Positions 31,680 to 39,359 of a DNA stretch of 45,423 nucleotides are shown here, piece by piece. Each line of letters begins with the position of its first letter. Positions within the stretch are counted from its first letter, which is position 1. The stretch is from JAPLST01 sp964397565. GTDB lineage: Bacteria; Auribacterota; UBA3054; JAPLST01. The translations under genes and the position numbers were made by a program. The notes under the pieces were generated by a model, which worked only from the letters and a program-made list of their open reading frames with translations, did not search any database and was not told the origin of the DNA. The DNA lies in NCBI GenBank assembly GCA_964397565.1, contig CAYNJC010000035.1:1-45423 (forward strand), read 5' to 3'.

Positions 31680-32519
31680 ATGAAAAAGCTGTTTACTCTC
31701 GCACTGCTCAGTATCTGCCTGCCGCTCACAACCATGGCCATCACGATCGACGGGATGAACATCACCGGCGATTTTGCCAATGCGCCCTGGGTGGTGTATC
31801 AGGATGTTGAGTCCGCTTGGAGCTCGGCTAATTCTATTTTGGCCTGCTACGTTAACACCAATGCCACGCACCTCCTGGTCGGCATTCCCAGCATTGCCGA
31901 TGGCAATGCCGTGGGCTTGATCGTGGACGGCAATCCGGGTACCGGCTCGAATGTCATGCCCAGCGGACTGACCATCCCCGATTCCATTGCACCCGGCATG
32001 GCCGGCATGACGCTCGACACGACCTTCACGCCCGACCGGCTCTTTTGCGTGCGGGTTGCCGGTGGCCGCAGCGCCGCCTGGCCGGCGCTCGAAAACATCG
32101 TCGCCGACAGTCGCACCTATTTGGGCGGCTTGGGCAATATTGCCAGCGCCAGCAGCGTGACGACGAATGGTACGCTCATCCTCGGCGCATACATGCCGGC
32201 AGCACTGGCGCTCGGACAGACCAACGTGGCCAGCGATGGCATCGAGATGGCCATTCCGTATGCCGATCTCGCCAATGCCAGTGCGACCATCAAACTCATG
32301 GTCGTCCTGACCGGCAATGATGGCACGTGGGCCAACAATCAGACCCTGGCGAACACCGGCGGCGACACCAATTATTGGATCAGCAGCCCGTCGGCGCAAC
32401 ACAACGCCTCGCTTATTCCCGGCAATCAATACATGACCATCACCCTACCCGTCCCTGAAGGCGGGCTGATCGGCCTGCTGAGCGCCGGCCTCGGCTGGCT
32501 GTTCTGGCGCAAGCGTTAA
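31680..32519 (+). CDS. Secreted protein with PEP-CTERM-like anchor (2)
   Basis: This 279-aa protein of unknown function has signal peptide MKKLFTLALLSICLPLTTMA. The body begins ITIDGMNITGDFANAPWVVYQD, with LLVGIPSIADGNAVGLIVDG and DGIEMAIPYADL, resembling beta-sandwich domains of the CBM9-like/DOMON kind that begin with IDG...W; this is a weak resemblance. The tail is VPEGG-LIGLLSAGLGWLFW-RKR, nearly identical to that of the preceding gene. The start ATG 31680 follows CTCGAGGAGAATCGT; the longer upstream frame has no support. A good terminator follows at 32576. Confidence 0.75.
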   Translation: MKKLFTLALLSICLPLTTMAITIDGMNITGDFANAPWVVYQDVESAWSSANSILACYVNTNATHLLVGIPSIADGNAVGLIVDGNPGTGSNVMPSGLTIPDSIAPGMAGMTLDTTFTPDRLFCVRVAGGRSAAWPALENIVADSRTYLGGLGNIASASSVTTNGTLILGAYMPAALALGQTNVASDGIEMAIPYADLANASATIKLMVVLTGNDGTWANNQTLANTGGDTNYWISSPSAQHNASLIPGNQYMTITLPVPEGGLIGLLSAGLGWLFWRKR

Positions 32520-32575
32520 GGCACACCGCGACATGGCATGACGATTATCGTCACTGTGTGCGTCGTTTGAACGTT

Positions 32576-32604
32576 AAGGCAGGCGCCTGCGCGCCTGCCT
32601 TTTT
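32576..32604 (+). terminator. Rho-independent terminator
   Basis: GGCAGGCGC (32578-32586), loop CTGC, GCGCCTGCC (32591-32599), then five Ts. It ends the transcript of the two secreted-protein genes, 57 bases after the second stop. Confidence 0.9.
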
Positions 32605-32616
32605 CACTGCATTTTT

Positions 32617-32775
32617 CTCTCACGGAGGCACAAAGCCACAAAGAAATCATGCAATTTCATTTTCCACAATTGCTGCTTGCGCCGCGCGACTGTACCAGAC
32701 AATCACGCTCCGCCTGCCTGCTGCAACCAATCATTTTATGATATTCTTCTTTGTGCCTTTGTGCCTCCGTGAGAG
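32617..32775. mobile_element. 159-bp element with 29-bp inverted ends, copy 1
   Basis: The outer 29 bases (32617-32645 and 32747-32775) are inverted repeats matching at 28 of 29 positions; they begin CTCTCACGGAGGCACAAAG and contain a 9-10-base sub-repeat (GCACAAAG twice). The ~100-bp centre is non-coding. The same element recurs in direct orientation at 33195-33354, with the GxxExxY gene lying exactly between the two. Confidence 0.85.
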
Positions 32776-32802
32776 GCTCATTCTTTCTGGAGATGCAGCA
32801 CC

Positions 32803-33186
32803 ATGAATGAAAATGAGATTGGCACGATTGTGGTTGATTGCGCCGTGCGCCTCCACATGGAACTCGGCCCCGGCTTGCTCGAGACGGTCTACGAAGTGCT
32901 GCTCGCCCATCAGCTTCAGCAGGCGGGGCTGAACGTTGCGCGTCAGGTGCCCATCCCCATTACATTCCACGGCCTCACCTTTGACGAGGGTTTCCGCGCC
33001 GACATCGTCGTCGACAACAAGGTCATCCTTGAACTCAAGTCCGTGGAGAGCGTCAGCAACGCGCACAAAAAACAAGTCCTGACCTACCTACGGCTCGCCA
33101 AGATGAAATTGGGGTACTTGCTGAACTTTGGCGAGGCGCTGATGAAGGACGGTATCACGCGCACCCTGAACGGCTGCATCGAATAA
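32803..33186 (+). CDS. GxxExxY protein (PD-(D/E)XK nuclease superfamily)
   Basis: This 127-aa protein of the GxxExxY family takes its name from the motif in GPGLLETVYE (Gly24, Glu27, Tyr30). The predicted nuclease site is visible: FRADIVVDNKVILELKSVE with Asp67 and Glu77-x-Lys79, then HKKQVLTYLRLAK with Gln91, the layout of PD-(D/E)XK folds. Biochemical function is unknown. It is single-gene and framed by two direct copies of a 160-bp palindrome-ended repeat, 27 bp after the first and 8 bp before the second, so gene and repeats look like one cassette. CTGGAG precedes the start. An association with the repeats, not with the neighbouring genes, is implied. Confidence 0.88.
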   Translation: MNENEIGTIVVDCAVRLHMELGPGLLETVYEVLLAHQLQQAGLNVARQVPIPITFHGLTFDEGFRADIVVDNKVILELKSVESVSNAHKKQVLTYLRLAKMKLGYLLNFGEALMKDGITRTLNGCIE

Positions 33187-33194
33187 AACCTTTT

Positions 33195-33354
33195 CTCTCA
33201 CAGAGCCACAAAGCCACAAAGAAATCATGCAACTTCATTTTCCCACAATTGCTGCTTGCGCCGCACGACCGCACCAAACAGCCACGTTTCGCTTGCCTGC
33301 GGCAACCCATCATTTTATGATATTCTTCTTTGTGTCTTTGTGCCTCCGTGAGAG
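33195..33354. mobile_element. 160-bp element with 29-bp inverted ends, copy 2
   Basis: It is very similar to copy 1 throughout, with several substitutions (CACAGAGCC for CACGGAGGC at the left end, GTGTCTTTG for GTGCCTTTG at the right). The orientation is the same as copy 1. The right end stops four bases before the esterase start codon, so the esterase frame stays open backward through the element as far as 33227. Confidence 0.85.
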
Positions 33355-33358
33355 AATA

Positions 33359-34237
33359 ATGCTGCTGCTTTGCTTGCTTGCCGCCAGTGCGGCACCCGCA
33401 ACCATCACCAATACCCTTGGTGTGAAATCCATGCCCGACACCTATCCCGCCTTTACCTCGCGGTATGTCGCCGCGCGCAATGTGCAGGTTTATTTGCCCG
33501 CCTGCTATGCTGCGACGTCCGCCCCGCGCTGTGCCGTGCTTTACATGCACGATGGCCAGAACCTTTTTGACCCGGCTACGTCGTTCATCGGCGTGGATTG
33601 GGCCGTGCAGACCGCCCTCGAGCAATTGCTGGCCGCGCAGCGCGTGCGCCCAACCATCATCGTCGGCATCTGGAACACGCCGCAGCGCCTGCCCGAGTAC
33701 ATGCCGGCCAAGCCGTGCGCTTTGATCACCAACCCAGCCATGCGCGCCACCTTTACCAAGCGCTACGGCAAACCTTTGTCCGATGAGTATCTGCGCTTCA
33801 TCGTCACCGAACTCAAACCGTTCATTGACGCGCGCTATCGCACCCAGCCCGACTGCGCCAACACATTCATCATGGGTTCGAGCATGGGCGGGCTGATCTC
33901 GGCCTATGCCCTGTGCGAATACCCGCAGGTGTTCGGCGGCGCCGGCTGTCTTTCGACGCACTGGCCCGCCGGCGACGGTGTCATGATTGACTATCTGCGC
34001 GGCGCCCTGCCCGACCCCGCCACCCATAAACTCTACTTCGACCATGGCACGGAAACGCTCGATGCCACCTATGCGCAATTCCAGCGGCGCGTTGATGATG
34101 TCGTGCGCGCCGCCGGCTACATTGACGGCACCAACTGGCTGACCCGGCGCTTTCCCGGCCACGAGCATTCCGAGCGCGCCTGGCGCGCACGCGTGCATAT
34201 TCCGCTCGCCTTCCTGCTGGCGCCGCCTGCGCGCTGA
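33359..34237 (+). CDS. Secreted alpha/beta-hydrolase (esterase D/putative enterochelin-esterase type)
   Basis: This 292-aa enzyme begins MLLLCLLAASAAPATITNTL, a short signal peptide. The fold follows: RNVQVYLPACY, CAVLYMHDGQNLFDPATSFIG (oxyanion side), NTFIMGSSMGGLISAYALCEYP with nucleophile Ser in GSSMGG, YFDHGTETLDATY (acid Asp) and FPGHEHSERAWRARVHIPL (catalytic His). This is the esterase family PF00756. It may release acyl groups or cleave esters of carbohydrates or siderophores outside the cytoplasm. The frame is open through the upstream repeat to 33227, but ATG 33359 gives the signal peptide. Confidence 0.85.
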   Translation: MLLLCLLAASAAPATITNTLGVKSMPDTYPAFTSRYVAARNVQVYLPACYAATSAPRCAVLYMHDGQNLFDPATSFIGVDWAVQTALEQLLAAQRVRPTIIVGIWNTPQRLPEYMPAKPCALITNPAMRATFTKRYGKPLSDEYLRFIVTELKPFIDARYRTQPDCANTFIMGSSMGGLISAYALCEYPQVFGGAGCLSTHWPAGDGVMIDYLRGALPDPATHKLYFDHGTETLDATYAQFQRRVDDVVRAAGYIDGTNWLTRRFPGHEHSERAWRARVHIPLAFLLAPPAR

Positions 34238-34308
34238 ACGGCGTTCCGCGTGTGAAAGCCGGCGCTTGTTGTTCGTCTCTGGACGGCAGACGCGGCGGCA
34301 GGAGGAAA

Positions 34309-34327
34309 TTCTTTCGGGACGAAAGAA
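34309..34327. repeat. CG-NNN-CG hairpin, member 6
   Basis: TTCTTTCG-GGA-CGAAAGAA, a perfect eight-pair stem. Its right arm equals that of member 2 (5739-5746). It ends three bases before the MITE-like copy C. Confidence 0.7.
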
Positions 34328-34330
34328 GCC

Positions 34331-34521
34331 ACTAATGAGAGCGCTTTCTACTTTGCAGCGTCCTTGTAGCCGCCCGCGGTGAGGGCGGTTTCTGCAACCG
34401 CGGTCATCCGCGCTCCACGCCGCTGGCGGGATCGCCGCCGTTGGCGGGACTAGCCAAGCCAGCTCCAAGCAGGCGCCCGCGGCCACAATTGGCATGACAC
34501 CAAGTAAGCGCACTCATTAGT
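34331..34521 (+). mobile_element. MITE-like element, copy C (best preserved ends)
   Basis: A 191-bp element. The left end ACTAATGAGAGCGCTT and right end AAGCGCACTCATTAGT are inverted repeats matching at 15 of 16 positions. The interior matches copy B (GGTCATCCGCGC, GGCGGGATCGCCGCC, AAGCCAGCTCCAAGCAGG). There is no ORF and no clear target duplication (CC before, AA after). It lies between the esterase and the heparinase-like gene. Confidence 0.8.
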
Positions 34522-34699
34522 AATAACGAGCTATCGCAACTCGGCGGCTGGCCTTGGGCGATTCCGCCCATGGCGGCGGTGATATGGCCGCGGCTCTCCG
34601 GCGCTGGCACGCCGAACGGGAGTTCGGCGCTACCTTCAGCGGGTCGCGGGTGACCCGCGTTCCCTTCGGCAGCCGGCCGCACCCCAGCGCCGGGCGCGG
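34522..34699. other. Palindrome-rich gene-free stretch upstream of the lyase promoter
   Basis: No gene is seen. Clear inverted repeats: GCCGAAC-GGGA-GTTCGGC (34611-34628) and GCGGGTC-GCGGGT-GACCCGC (34639-34658), plus GGGCG-ATTC-CGCCC near 34557. They are not followed by T-tracts. They could be remnants of further repeat elements or operator-like structures for the promoter at 34700. Confidence 0.4.
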
Positions 34700-34728
34700 T
34701 TGACAGTGCCGGGCGGATGTGGTACACT
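34700..34728 (+). promoter_or_regulatory. Strong sigma70 promoter of the heparinase-like gene
   Basis: TTGACA (34700-34705), a 17-bp spacer and TACACT (34723-34728). The same boxes and the flanking TGTGG-TACACT occur at 30940-30968. A ~36-nt leader precedes ATG 34771. Confidence 0.75.
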
Positions 34729-34770
34729 CTAGCACGGTATTGCGGACAACCCAATTTGCAGACGAAGCTC

Positions 34771-36957
34771 ATGATGAATGTGACTCAAGGAACGCGGCTG
34801 GCCGTGCTGATGCTGACATGGCTGGCGGCATTGGTTGCGGCTGGCGCACCACGTCAAGTGCAGACGATCTATTCGATTGGCACGCACCGGGTGAAAACCC
34901 CGGCCAGCATCGGTACGGCCATCAAATTGTTAGTGCGCGACACGCCCGAACTGCGCCACGCGTGGGCGCAAGTCGAGGCGGATGCACGCGAGGCCTTTCG
35001 CCGGCCAATCCAATTGGCGCCCCTGGGCGTCCCGGTCGAAGAGGCCGTCGCAAACAACAAACAAAATGAAGCGGCCGTGCGCACGATGGTGGACATGACG
35101 TATGCATGGTGTGTGACCGGCAATCCCCACTATCGCAACCGGATCCTTGACTATTTCGTCGCCTTGATGAGTAATTTCCCGGCCAAGACCCTGGCGGCCG
35201 ACGTGACGAAATATCATCAACGCCACACGTTGTATGCCCGCGACTGGCTGCCGAAGCTGGCGTTGTGTTATGACGTGCTGTATGACGGGATGCCGCAAGA
35301 CCAGCGCCGGATGATTGCGGGCTGGCTGCGGCAATGTGCCGGGCAGGTTGCGGAAAAGGATACGTTCAATCGCGTGCAGGGCACGTCGCATGCGGCGTGG
35401 TACGCGGCGGCGGCGGGCATGGTCGGGATCGCGATTGGCGATGAAGCCATGGTGCGGCAGGCGGAGCAGCGTCTGCGGCTGCTGTGCGAACGCTGGCTGG
35501 GCCCGGACGGGATGCTGGCGAACGGCTCGGTCGTGCAGCATTTCAGCGCGTTGCGCGCCTTGATCCAGTTCAGCGAGGCAAGCATGCTGCGCAGTGAGTA
35601 CCCGTACCAGTGGCACGATGCGCGCGGGCAATTGTATATTCGCAAGATGCTGGATGCGCCGTTGGCGTTGGTTGATCCGTTCGGGACGATTGCGGGCAAC
35701 AACCGGGCCCAGACGCGGCGGCCGCCGGGCGACCTGTACTTGATTGCGGCATTGCGCTACAATGACGCGGGCTATGGTGCGTTTGCGCGGCAGGACGCGC
35801 GCGACTTGTCCCCGGAAGTGCTGCTGCGCTACGGCGCACCGCGCAGCCGCGCGCGGGCGGAAGCCCGCCCGCCGTATTCGGTGATCAGTCCGACGCTGGG
35901 CTGGGCGTTGCTGCGCAGCGTTGCGCGCACGCCGGCTAACGAGTTGTTTGCGCGCCTGGATTACGGCGTGCATGGCGGGCGCGCCGGTCATGCCGACAAA
36001 TTGGCGCTGTATTTCTGCGGCTTTGGTCGCCACATCATGACGGACGACGACGGCTATGCAAGCAGTTCGCCCCTGCGGCTTGGCTGGGCGAAACAGACCC
36101 TGGCGCACAACACCGTGGTGGTCAACTATCGCTCGCAGACGGGGGCGGAGACGGTGGAGGACACGCGCGGCGTGCCGGGCACGCTGGTGCTGTTTGACCG
36201 GACGCCGGCATTAAGCGTGGTCGAGGCCGAGGCCCGGGCAGCATATCCGATGCTGTCACTGGCCTCGTATCGTCGCTGCATTGCAGTGGCGGACATCTAT
36301 GTGCTGGACATTTTCAACGTGATCGCGACGCGGGCCATCACCGCCGACTGGGTGTTTAACGGGCTGGGTAAGGATGTCGCCGTGGTGCATGCCGCGCCGG
36401 GCGAGCGCAGTTTGAACAATGAAATGGTCGAGACCAGCATTCTGGGCAGCGACAAAGACGGCTATCGCTGGATTGATGATGTGCAGAGTTACACGGCTAA
36501 TGAGCAATGGGGCGTCACGTGGAGCAGCGGGCTGCACACGATCATGATGGGCCAGCCGGGCACGCGCGTACTGGTGGGCAAGAGCGGCGGCGACGGCAAC
36601 CTGGTTGGCGAGCGCGTTGAGAATCGTCGTTATTCGCAGCACACGCTGATTGCGCGGCGCGCGAATGTGCTGGACACAAGCTTTGTGGCAGTGCATGAGA
36701 TTCTGTACACCAACAAGCTGCCGGTCTTGTCGTTTGCGCGGTTGGAGACCGGCACGGATGCGTTGGTCTTGGAAGTAATGGGCAAGCGCTTCAAGGATAT
36801 TTTCATCCTGCAAACGCGGAATGTGGCGCAGAAAGTGATGGTGGATGCACAACATGAATTGACGCTCGAGCCGCGGCGCTACGCCTACGCGCGTTTCGCG
36901 CTGCCGGCGAACACCCTGGTGGAGCACGTCAATTGTAGTGTGGCAACGCTGGAGTGA
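34771..36957 (+). CDS. Heparinase II/III-family polysaccharide lyase, secreted
   Basis: This 728-aa enzyme has a signal peptide (LAVLMLTWLAALVAAGAP). It has an N-terminal alpha/alpha-toroid (about 40-390; MVDMTYAWCVTGNPHYRNRI, YHQRHTLYARDWLPKLALCYDVLYD, and FNRVQGTSHAAWYAAAAGMVGIA, which holds an Asn/His pair) and a C-terminal beta-sandwich starting RLDYGVHGGRAGHADKLALY, the family's HGGHxHxDKL-type catalytic segment in variant form, then LAHNTVVVN. The family degrades uronic-acid-containing glycans by beta-elimination; the substrate cannot be predicted. ATG 34774 is an alternative start. It lies upstream of an O-antigen-ligase-like gene and may process exported glycan. Confidence 0.82.
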   Translation: MMNVTQGTRLAVLMLTWLAALVAAGAPRQVQTIYSIGTHRVKTPASIGTAIKLLVRDTPELRHAWAQVEADAREAFRRPIQLAPLGVPVEEAVANNKQNEAAVRTMVDMTYAWCVTGNPHYRNRILDYFVALMSNFPAKTLAADVTKYHQRHTLYARDWLPKLALCYDVLYDGMPQDQRRMIAGWLRQCAGQVAEKDTFNRVQGTSHAAWYAAAAGMVGIAIGDEAMVRQAEQRLRLLCERWLGPDGMLANGSVVQHFSALRALIQFSEASMLRSEYPYQWHDARGQLYIRKMLDAPLALVDPFGTIAGNNRAQTRRPPGDLYLIAALRYNDAGYGAFARQDARDLSPEVLLRYGAPRSRARAEARPPYSVISPTLGWALLRSVARTPANELFARLDYGVHGGRAGHADKLALYFCGFGRHIMTDDDGYASSSPLRLGWAKQTLAHNTVVVNYRSQTGAETVEDTRGVPGTLVLFDRTPALSVVEAEARAAYPMLSLASYRRCIAVADIYVLDIFNVIATRAITADWVFNGLGKDVAVVHAAPGERSLNNEMVETSILGSDKDGYRWIDDVQSYTANEQWGVTWSSGLHTIMMGQPGTRVLVGKSGGDGNLVGERVENRRYSQHTLIARRANVLDTSFVAVHEILYTNKLPVLSFARLETGTDALVLEVMGKRFKDIFILQTRNVAQKVMVDAQHELTLEPRRYAYARFALPANTLVEHVNCSVATLE

Positions 36958-37013
36958 GGCCGGCGAAAGGCACGCACACGCGGCTGCATCACTTTTGGCG
37001 TTGCGCTGTGACG

Positions 37014-37071
37014 TTCACCCTTATTTGCCATTTGCCATTTTCTTTCGTTTCTTGACCTTTGCCCTTTCTTC
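37014..37071. repeat. Degenerate 7-nt tandem repeat
   Basis: CCCTTAT, TTGCCAT, TTGCCAT, TTTCTTT, CGTTTCT, TGACCTT, TGCCCTT, TCTTC directly up to the ATG of the O-antigen-ligase-like gene. It leaves no Shine-Dalgarno sequence before that start. Confidence 0.65.
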
Positions 37072-39330
37072 ATGGCCCGGCAGCATAGGCATGCACTTGC
37101 AGACCGCATTGCGCGCGTAACCCACGCGGTGACGCGCGACGGCATGGCCTTGCTGTGGGCTGTGTTTCTGGTGTGGTATCTGGCCGCCCTGGCCTTTTTC
37201 CCGCAACCGTGGTTGTGGTGGATTGCGACCGCGACCGCATTATTGCTGACCGCGACCGGTCTGCTCTGGCCGCGCATGACCGTGTGGTGGCTGCCGTGGT
37301 GTGTGATGGTGTTGCCGATTCTTGCGCGCTGGCTGCCATGGCCACACGTGAAGTTCACGTACGTGGGCGCGGCGAGCATGTGTGCCGCATATGGCGTGCG
37401 CCATGTGTGGCGACACCAGCGGGCCACCGTCCGCTGTGGACCCTTGGCATGCTATGTCGTGTTTTGTTGCGCGTGGGCAGTGGTGCTGGGTGTCGCGGCG
37501 CGCTGGCTGGCGGATGAGCCGGCAGCCGCGCGCGATTTCACGCAGGAATTGTTGCTGGCGCCGTTGATCGGCGAGTACGAATCGTTTCCCGGTCTGCGGC
37601 ATGCGTGGATGTGGGCCTTAGCCTGCGCCAGTCTGCCGGCCATGCGCAGCGTGCTCCGCTCTCGGCGCGACATTCATGCCCTGTTGTGGAGCATGCAACT
37701 GGCGACCGTGGCGATTCTGGCAATCGGGCTTTATTCGTATCGCAGCGGCCAGTTGATGGTGGATTACTACGCGTATGATTTGCGCATCAGTGCCACGTTT
37801 GGCTCGCCGGCGGTGTTGGCGGATGTGATGACGGTCACGTTGTTGTGCGGAAGTTATCTGCTGTATGAGAGCTGCCGTTGGCGGGCGCGGGTGGTGCTGG
37901 CCCTGTTGATGGCCGGGCAACTGACGTGCATCGTGCTCAGCGGCTGCCGCGCGAACATCATTGTGTTGGGCATCTGCGGCGTGGTGTGGAGTGCGTGGCA
38001 CGCACACCAGCAATGGCAGGCACAGCGCTGGCACAGCCTGCAGCGCTTGGCGGTGTATTGCGCCATCGGCGTGGTAGTCGCGCTGCTGGGGCTGGGCGTC
38101 TTCACCGCACTGCCGACAGCATGGCTGCAGCAGCTACCGGGTTTGCGACGGTGGGGCGACTGGCGCGGGGCGTTGAGTTCAGTACAGCGACTGCACGACA
38201 CAGTTTTGATGGGTCGCTGGGATCACTGGCGTTGCGCGTTGAACATGCTGAAGAGTGCGCCGCTGTGGGGCATTGGCGTCGGGCTGTTTGAGAGCAACTA
38301 TCTGGACTATCGCGCGGGCGGCGATCTGTTTCAACTGGCGCGGGCCCACAATGTATATCTGCGGATCGGTGCGGAAGGCGGACTGATGCTGGTGAGCGCG
38401 GTGTTGGTCGCGTTGGTCAGCGGCGTGTGTGTGCTCCGGCCGGCGTGGTCGGCGGCGTACGTCCATCCGGATGACGACTGGGCCCGCATGACCCGGGCCT
38501 TGAGCATCGTGCTCTTGGCGTTGGGCGTGATAGCGCTGACGTCCGACGTCCTCTTTGAAAACAGCGAGGCGATCATGGTGCTGCTGTTGATCGTGGCCAG
38601 CGTGGCGACGGCCAGCGTCCGCTGCGGGGCGGCATTGCAGGCGCGCCAGGCATGGCACGAGCGACTCCGCGCATATGACCAATGGGTGCGCCACCAGATC
38701 AGGCAACGCAATTGGGGAGGGGCCTCGCGTCTGCACGCCCGGCGCTGGCTGTGGGGTATACTGGCGGTCCTGACCATGGTGAGCGCGTTGATCGGTTGGG
38801 ACGCGGCGCGCAGCCGTTGCGTGCAGGCGTTTCAGCGCGGCAAAATAGCCTATGGTTTTCACGCGTTAGCCCAAGCCGGCATCGGGGGCGCGCGCTGGAA
38901 CACCATCGGGACGCATGCCATGCTAGTGGTGCAGCCCCACAAGCCGATCATGGTGTTGCAGTGTCGCGCCGTGCATGCGCGCGCCGCTCTGGCGAATGAA
39001 CGGGTAACCTTGTATTTGAACGGTGAGCTGCTGGCCGACGTGCCGTTACGCGGGACGGAGCTCACGACGATTTATTGCGATTGCACCGGCATTCGCGAGA
39101 TGAACCTGGCACTGGCCGTGCGCACCCGGCGCGCGTTTGTACCATGGCACGAGGGCTGGTACCGTGATCCGTTTCCCAGCAGCGTGCAGTTGACCAAGCC
39201 GGGCTGGCTGAGCACGGAGCCCTCGAACACCATTGCTGACGCGCACGGCATTTGGAACGTGCGCTGGAGTGCCTACCCCGAGTGGTATCGGGCACAGGGC
39301 TACACCAATCAAGTGTTCAGTATTCGGTGA
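37072..39330 (+). CDS. O-antigen ligase/polymerase-like membrane protein with extra C-terminal domain
   Basis: This 752-aa protein has ~12 membrane helices in the first ~480 residues and shows the Wzy_C/WaaL pattern: a helix with QLTCIVLSGCRANIIVLGI, a large periplasmic loop, then RWDHWRCALNMLKSAPLWGIGVGLFESNY and ARAHNVYLRIGAEGGLMLV, where H and N of AHN are the conserved ligase/polymerase residues. After another helix near 560, a ~190-residue soluble tail (YLNGELLADVPLRGTELTTI) looks like a beta domain and is not part of the core family. It probably polymerises or ligates surface polysaccharide. An N-terminal Arg/His-rich segment precedes helix 1. It follows the lyase gene by 114 bp. Confidence 0.75.
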   Translation: MARQHRHALADRIARVTHAVTRDGMALLWAVFLVWYLAALAFFPQPWLWWIATATALLLTATGLLWPRMTVWWLPWCVMVLPILARWLPWPHVKFTYVGAASMCAAYGVRHVWRHQRATVRCGPLACYVVFCCAWAVVLGVAARWLADEPAAARDFTQELLLAPLIGEYESFPGLRHAWMWALACASLPAMRSVLRSRRDIHALLWSMQLATVAILAIGLYSYRSGQLMVDYYAYDLRISATFGSPAVLADVMTVTLLCGSYLLYESCRWRARVVLALLMAGQLTCIVLSGCRANIIVLGICGVVWSAWHAHQQWQAQRWHSLQRLAVYCAIGVVVALLGLGVFTALPTAWLQQLPGLRRWGDWRGALSSVQRLHDTVLMGRWDHWRCALNMLKSAPLWGIGVGLFESNYLDYRAGGDLFQLARAHNVYLRIGAEGGLMLVSAVLVALVSGVCVLRPAWSAAYVHPDDDWARMTRALSIVLLALGVIALTSDVLFENSEAIMVLLLIVASVATASVRCGAALQARQAWHERLRAYDQWVRHQIRQRNWGGASRLHARRWLWGILAVLTMVSALIGWDAARSRCVQAFQRGKIAYGFHALAQAGIGGARWNTIGTHAMLVVQPHKPIMVLQCRAVHARAALANERVTLYLNGELLADVPLRGTELTTIYCDCTGIREMNLALAVRTRRAFVPWHEGWYRDPFPSSVQLTKPGWLSTEPSNTIADAHGIWNVRWSAYPEWYRAQGYTNQVFSIR

Positions 39331-39335
39331 AGCAG

Positions 39336-39359
39336 CGGCGCGCCAGGATCAGCGCGCCG
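39336..39359. terminator. Possible bidirectional hairpin between convergent genes
   Basis: CGGCGCGC (39336-39343), loop CAGGATCA, GCGCGCCG (39352-39359), overlapping the stop of the MBL-fold gene. It is placed between two convergent genes but has no T-tract on either side. Confidence 0.4.

Noticed and set aside
33155..34513. 452-codon minus-strand frame over the esterase and repeat copy 2
   Set aside because: It crosses two repeat elements and is antisense to an esterase with a complete catalytic triad; no homology visible.
34930..36108. 392-codon minus-strand frame
   Set aside because: Antisense to the heparinase-like gene and compositionally a shadow.
37072..39330. Exosortase that would process the PEGG-tagged proteins
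   Set aside because: The membrane protein has O-antigen ligase/polymerase motifs (AHNVYLRIGAEGG) and lacks the exosortase Cys/Arg/His pattern.
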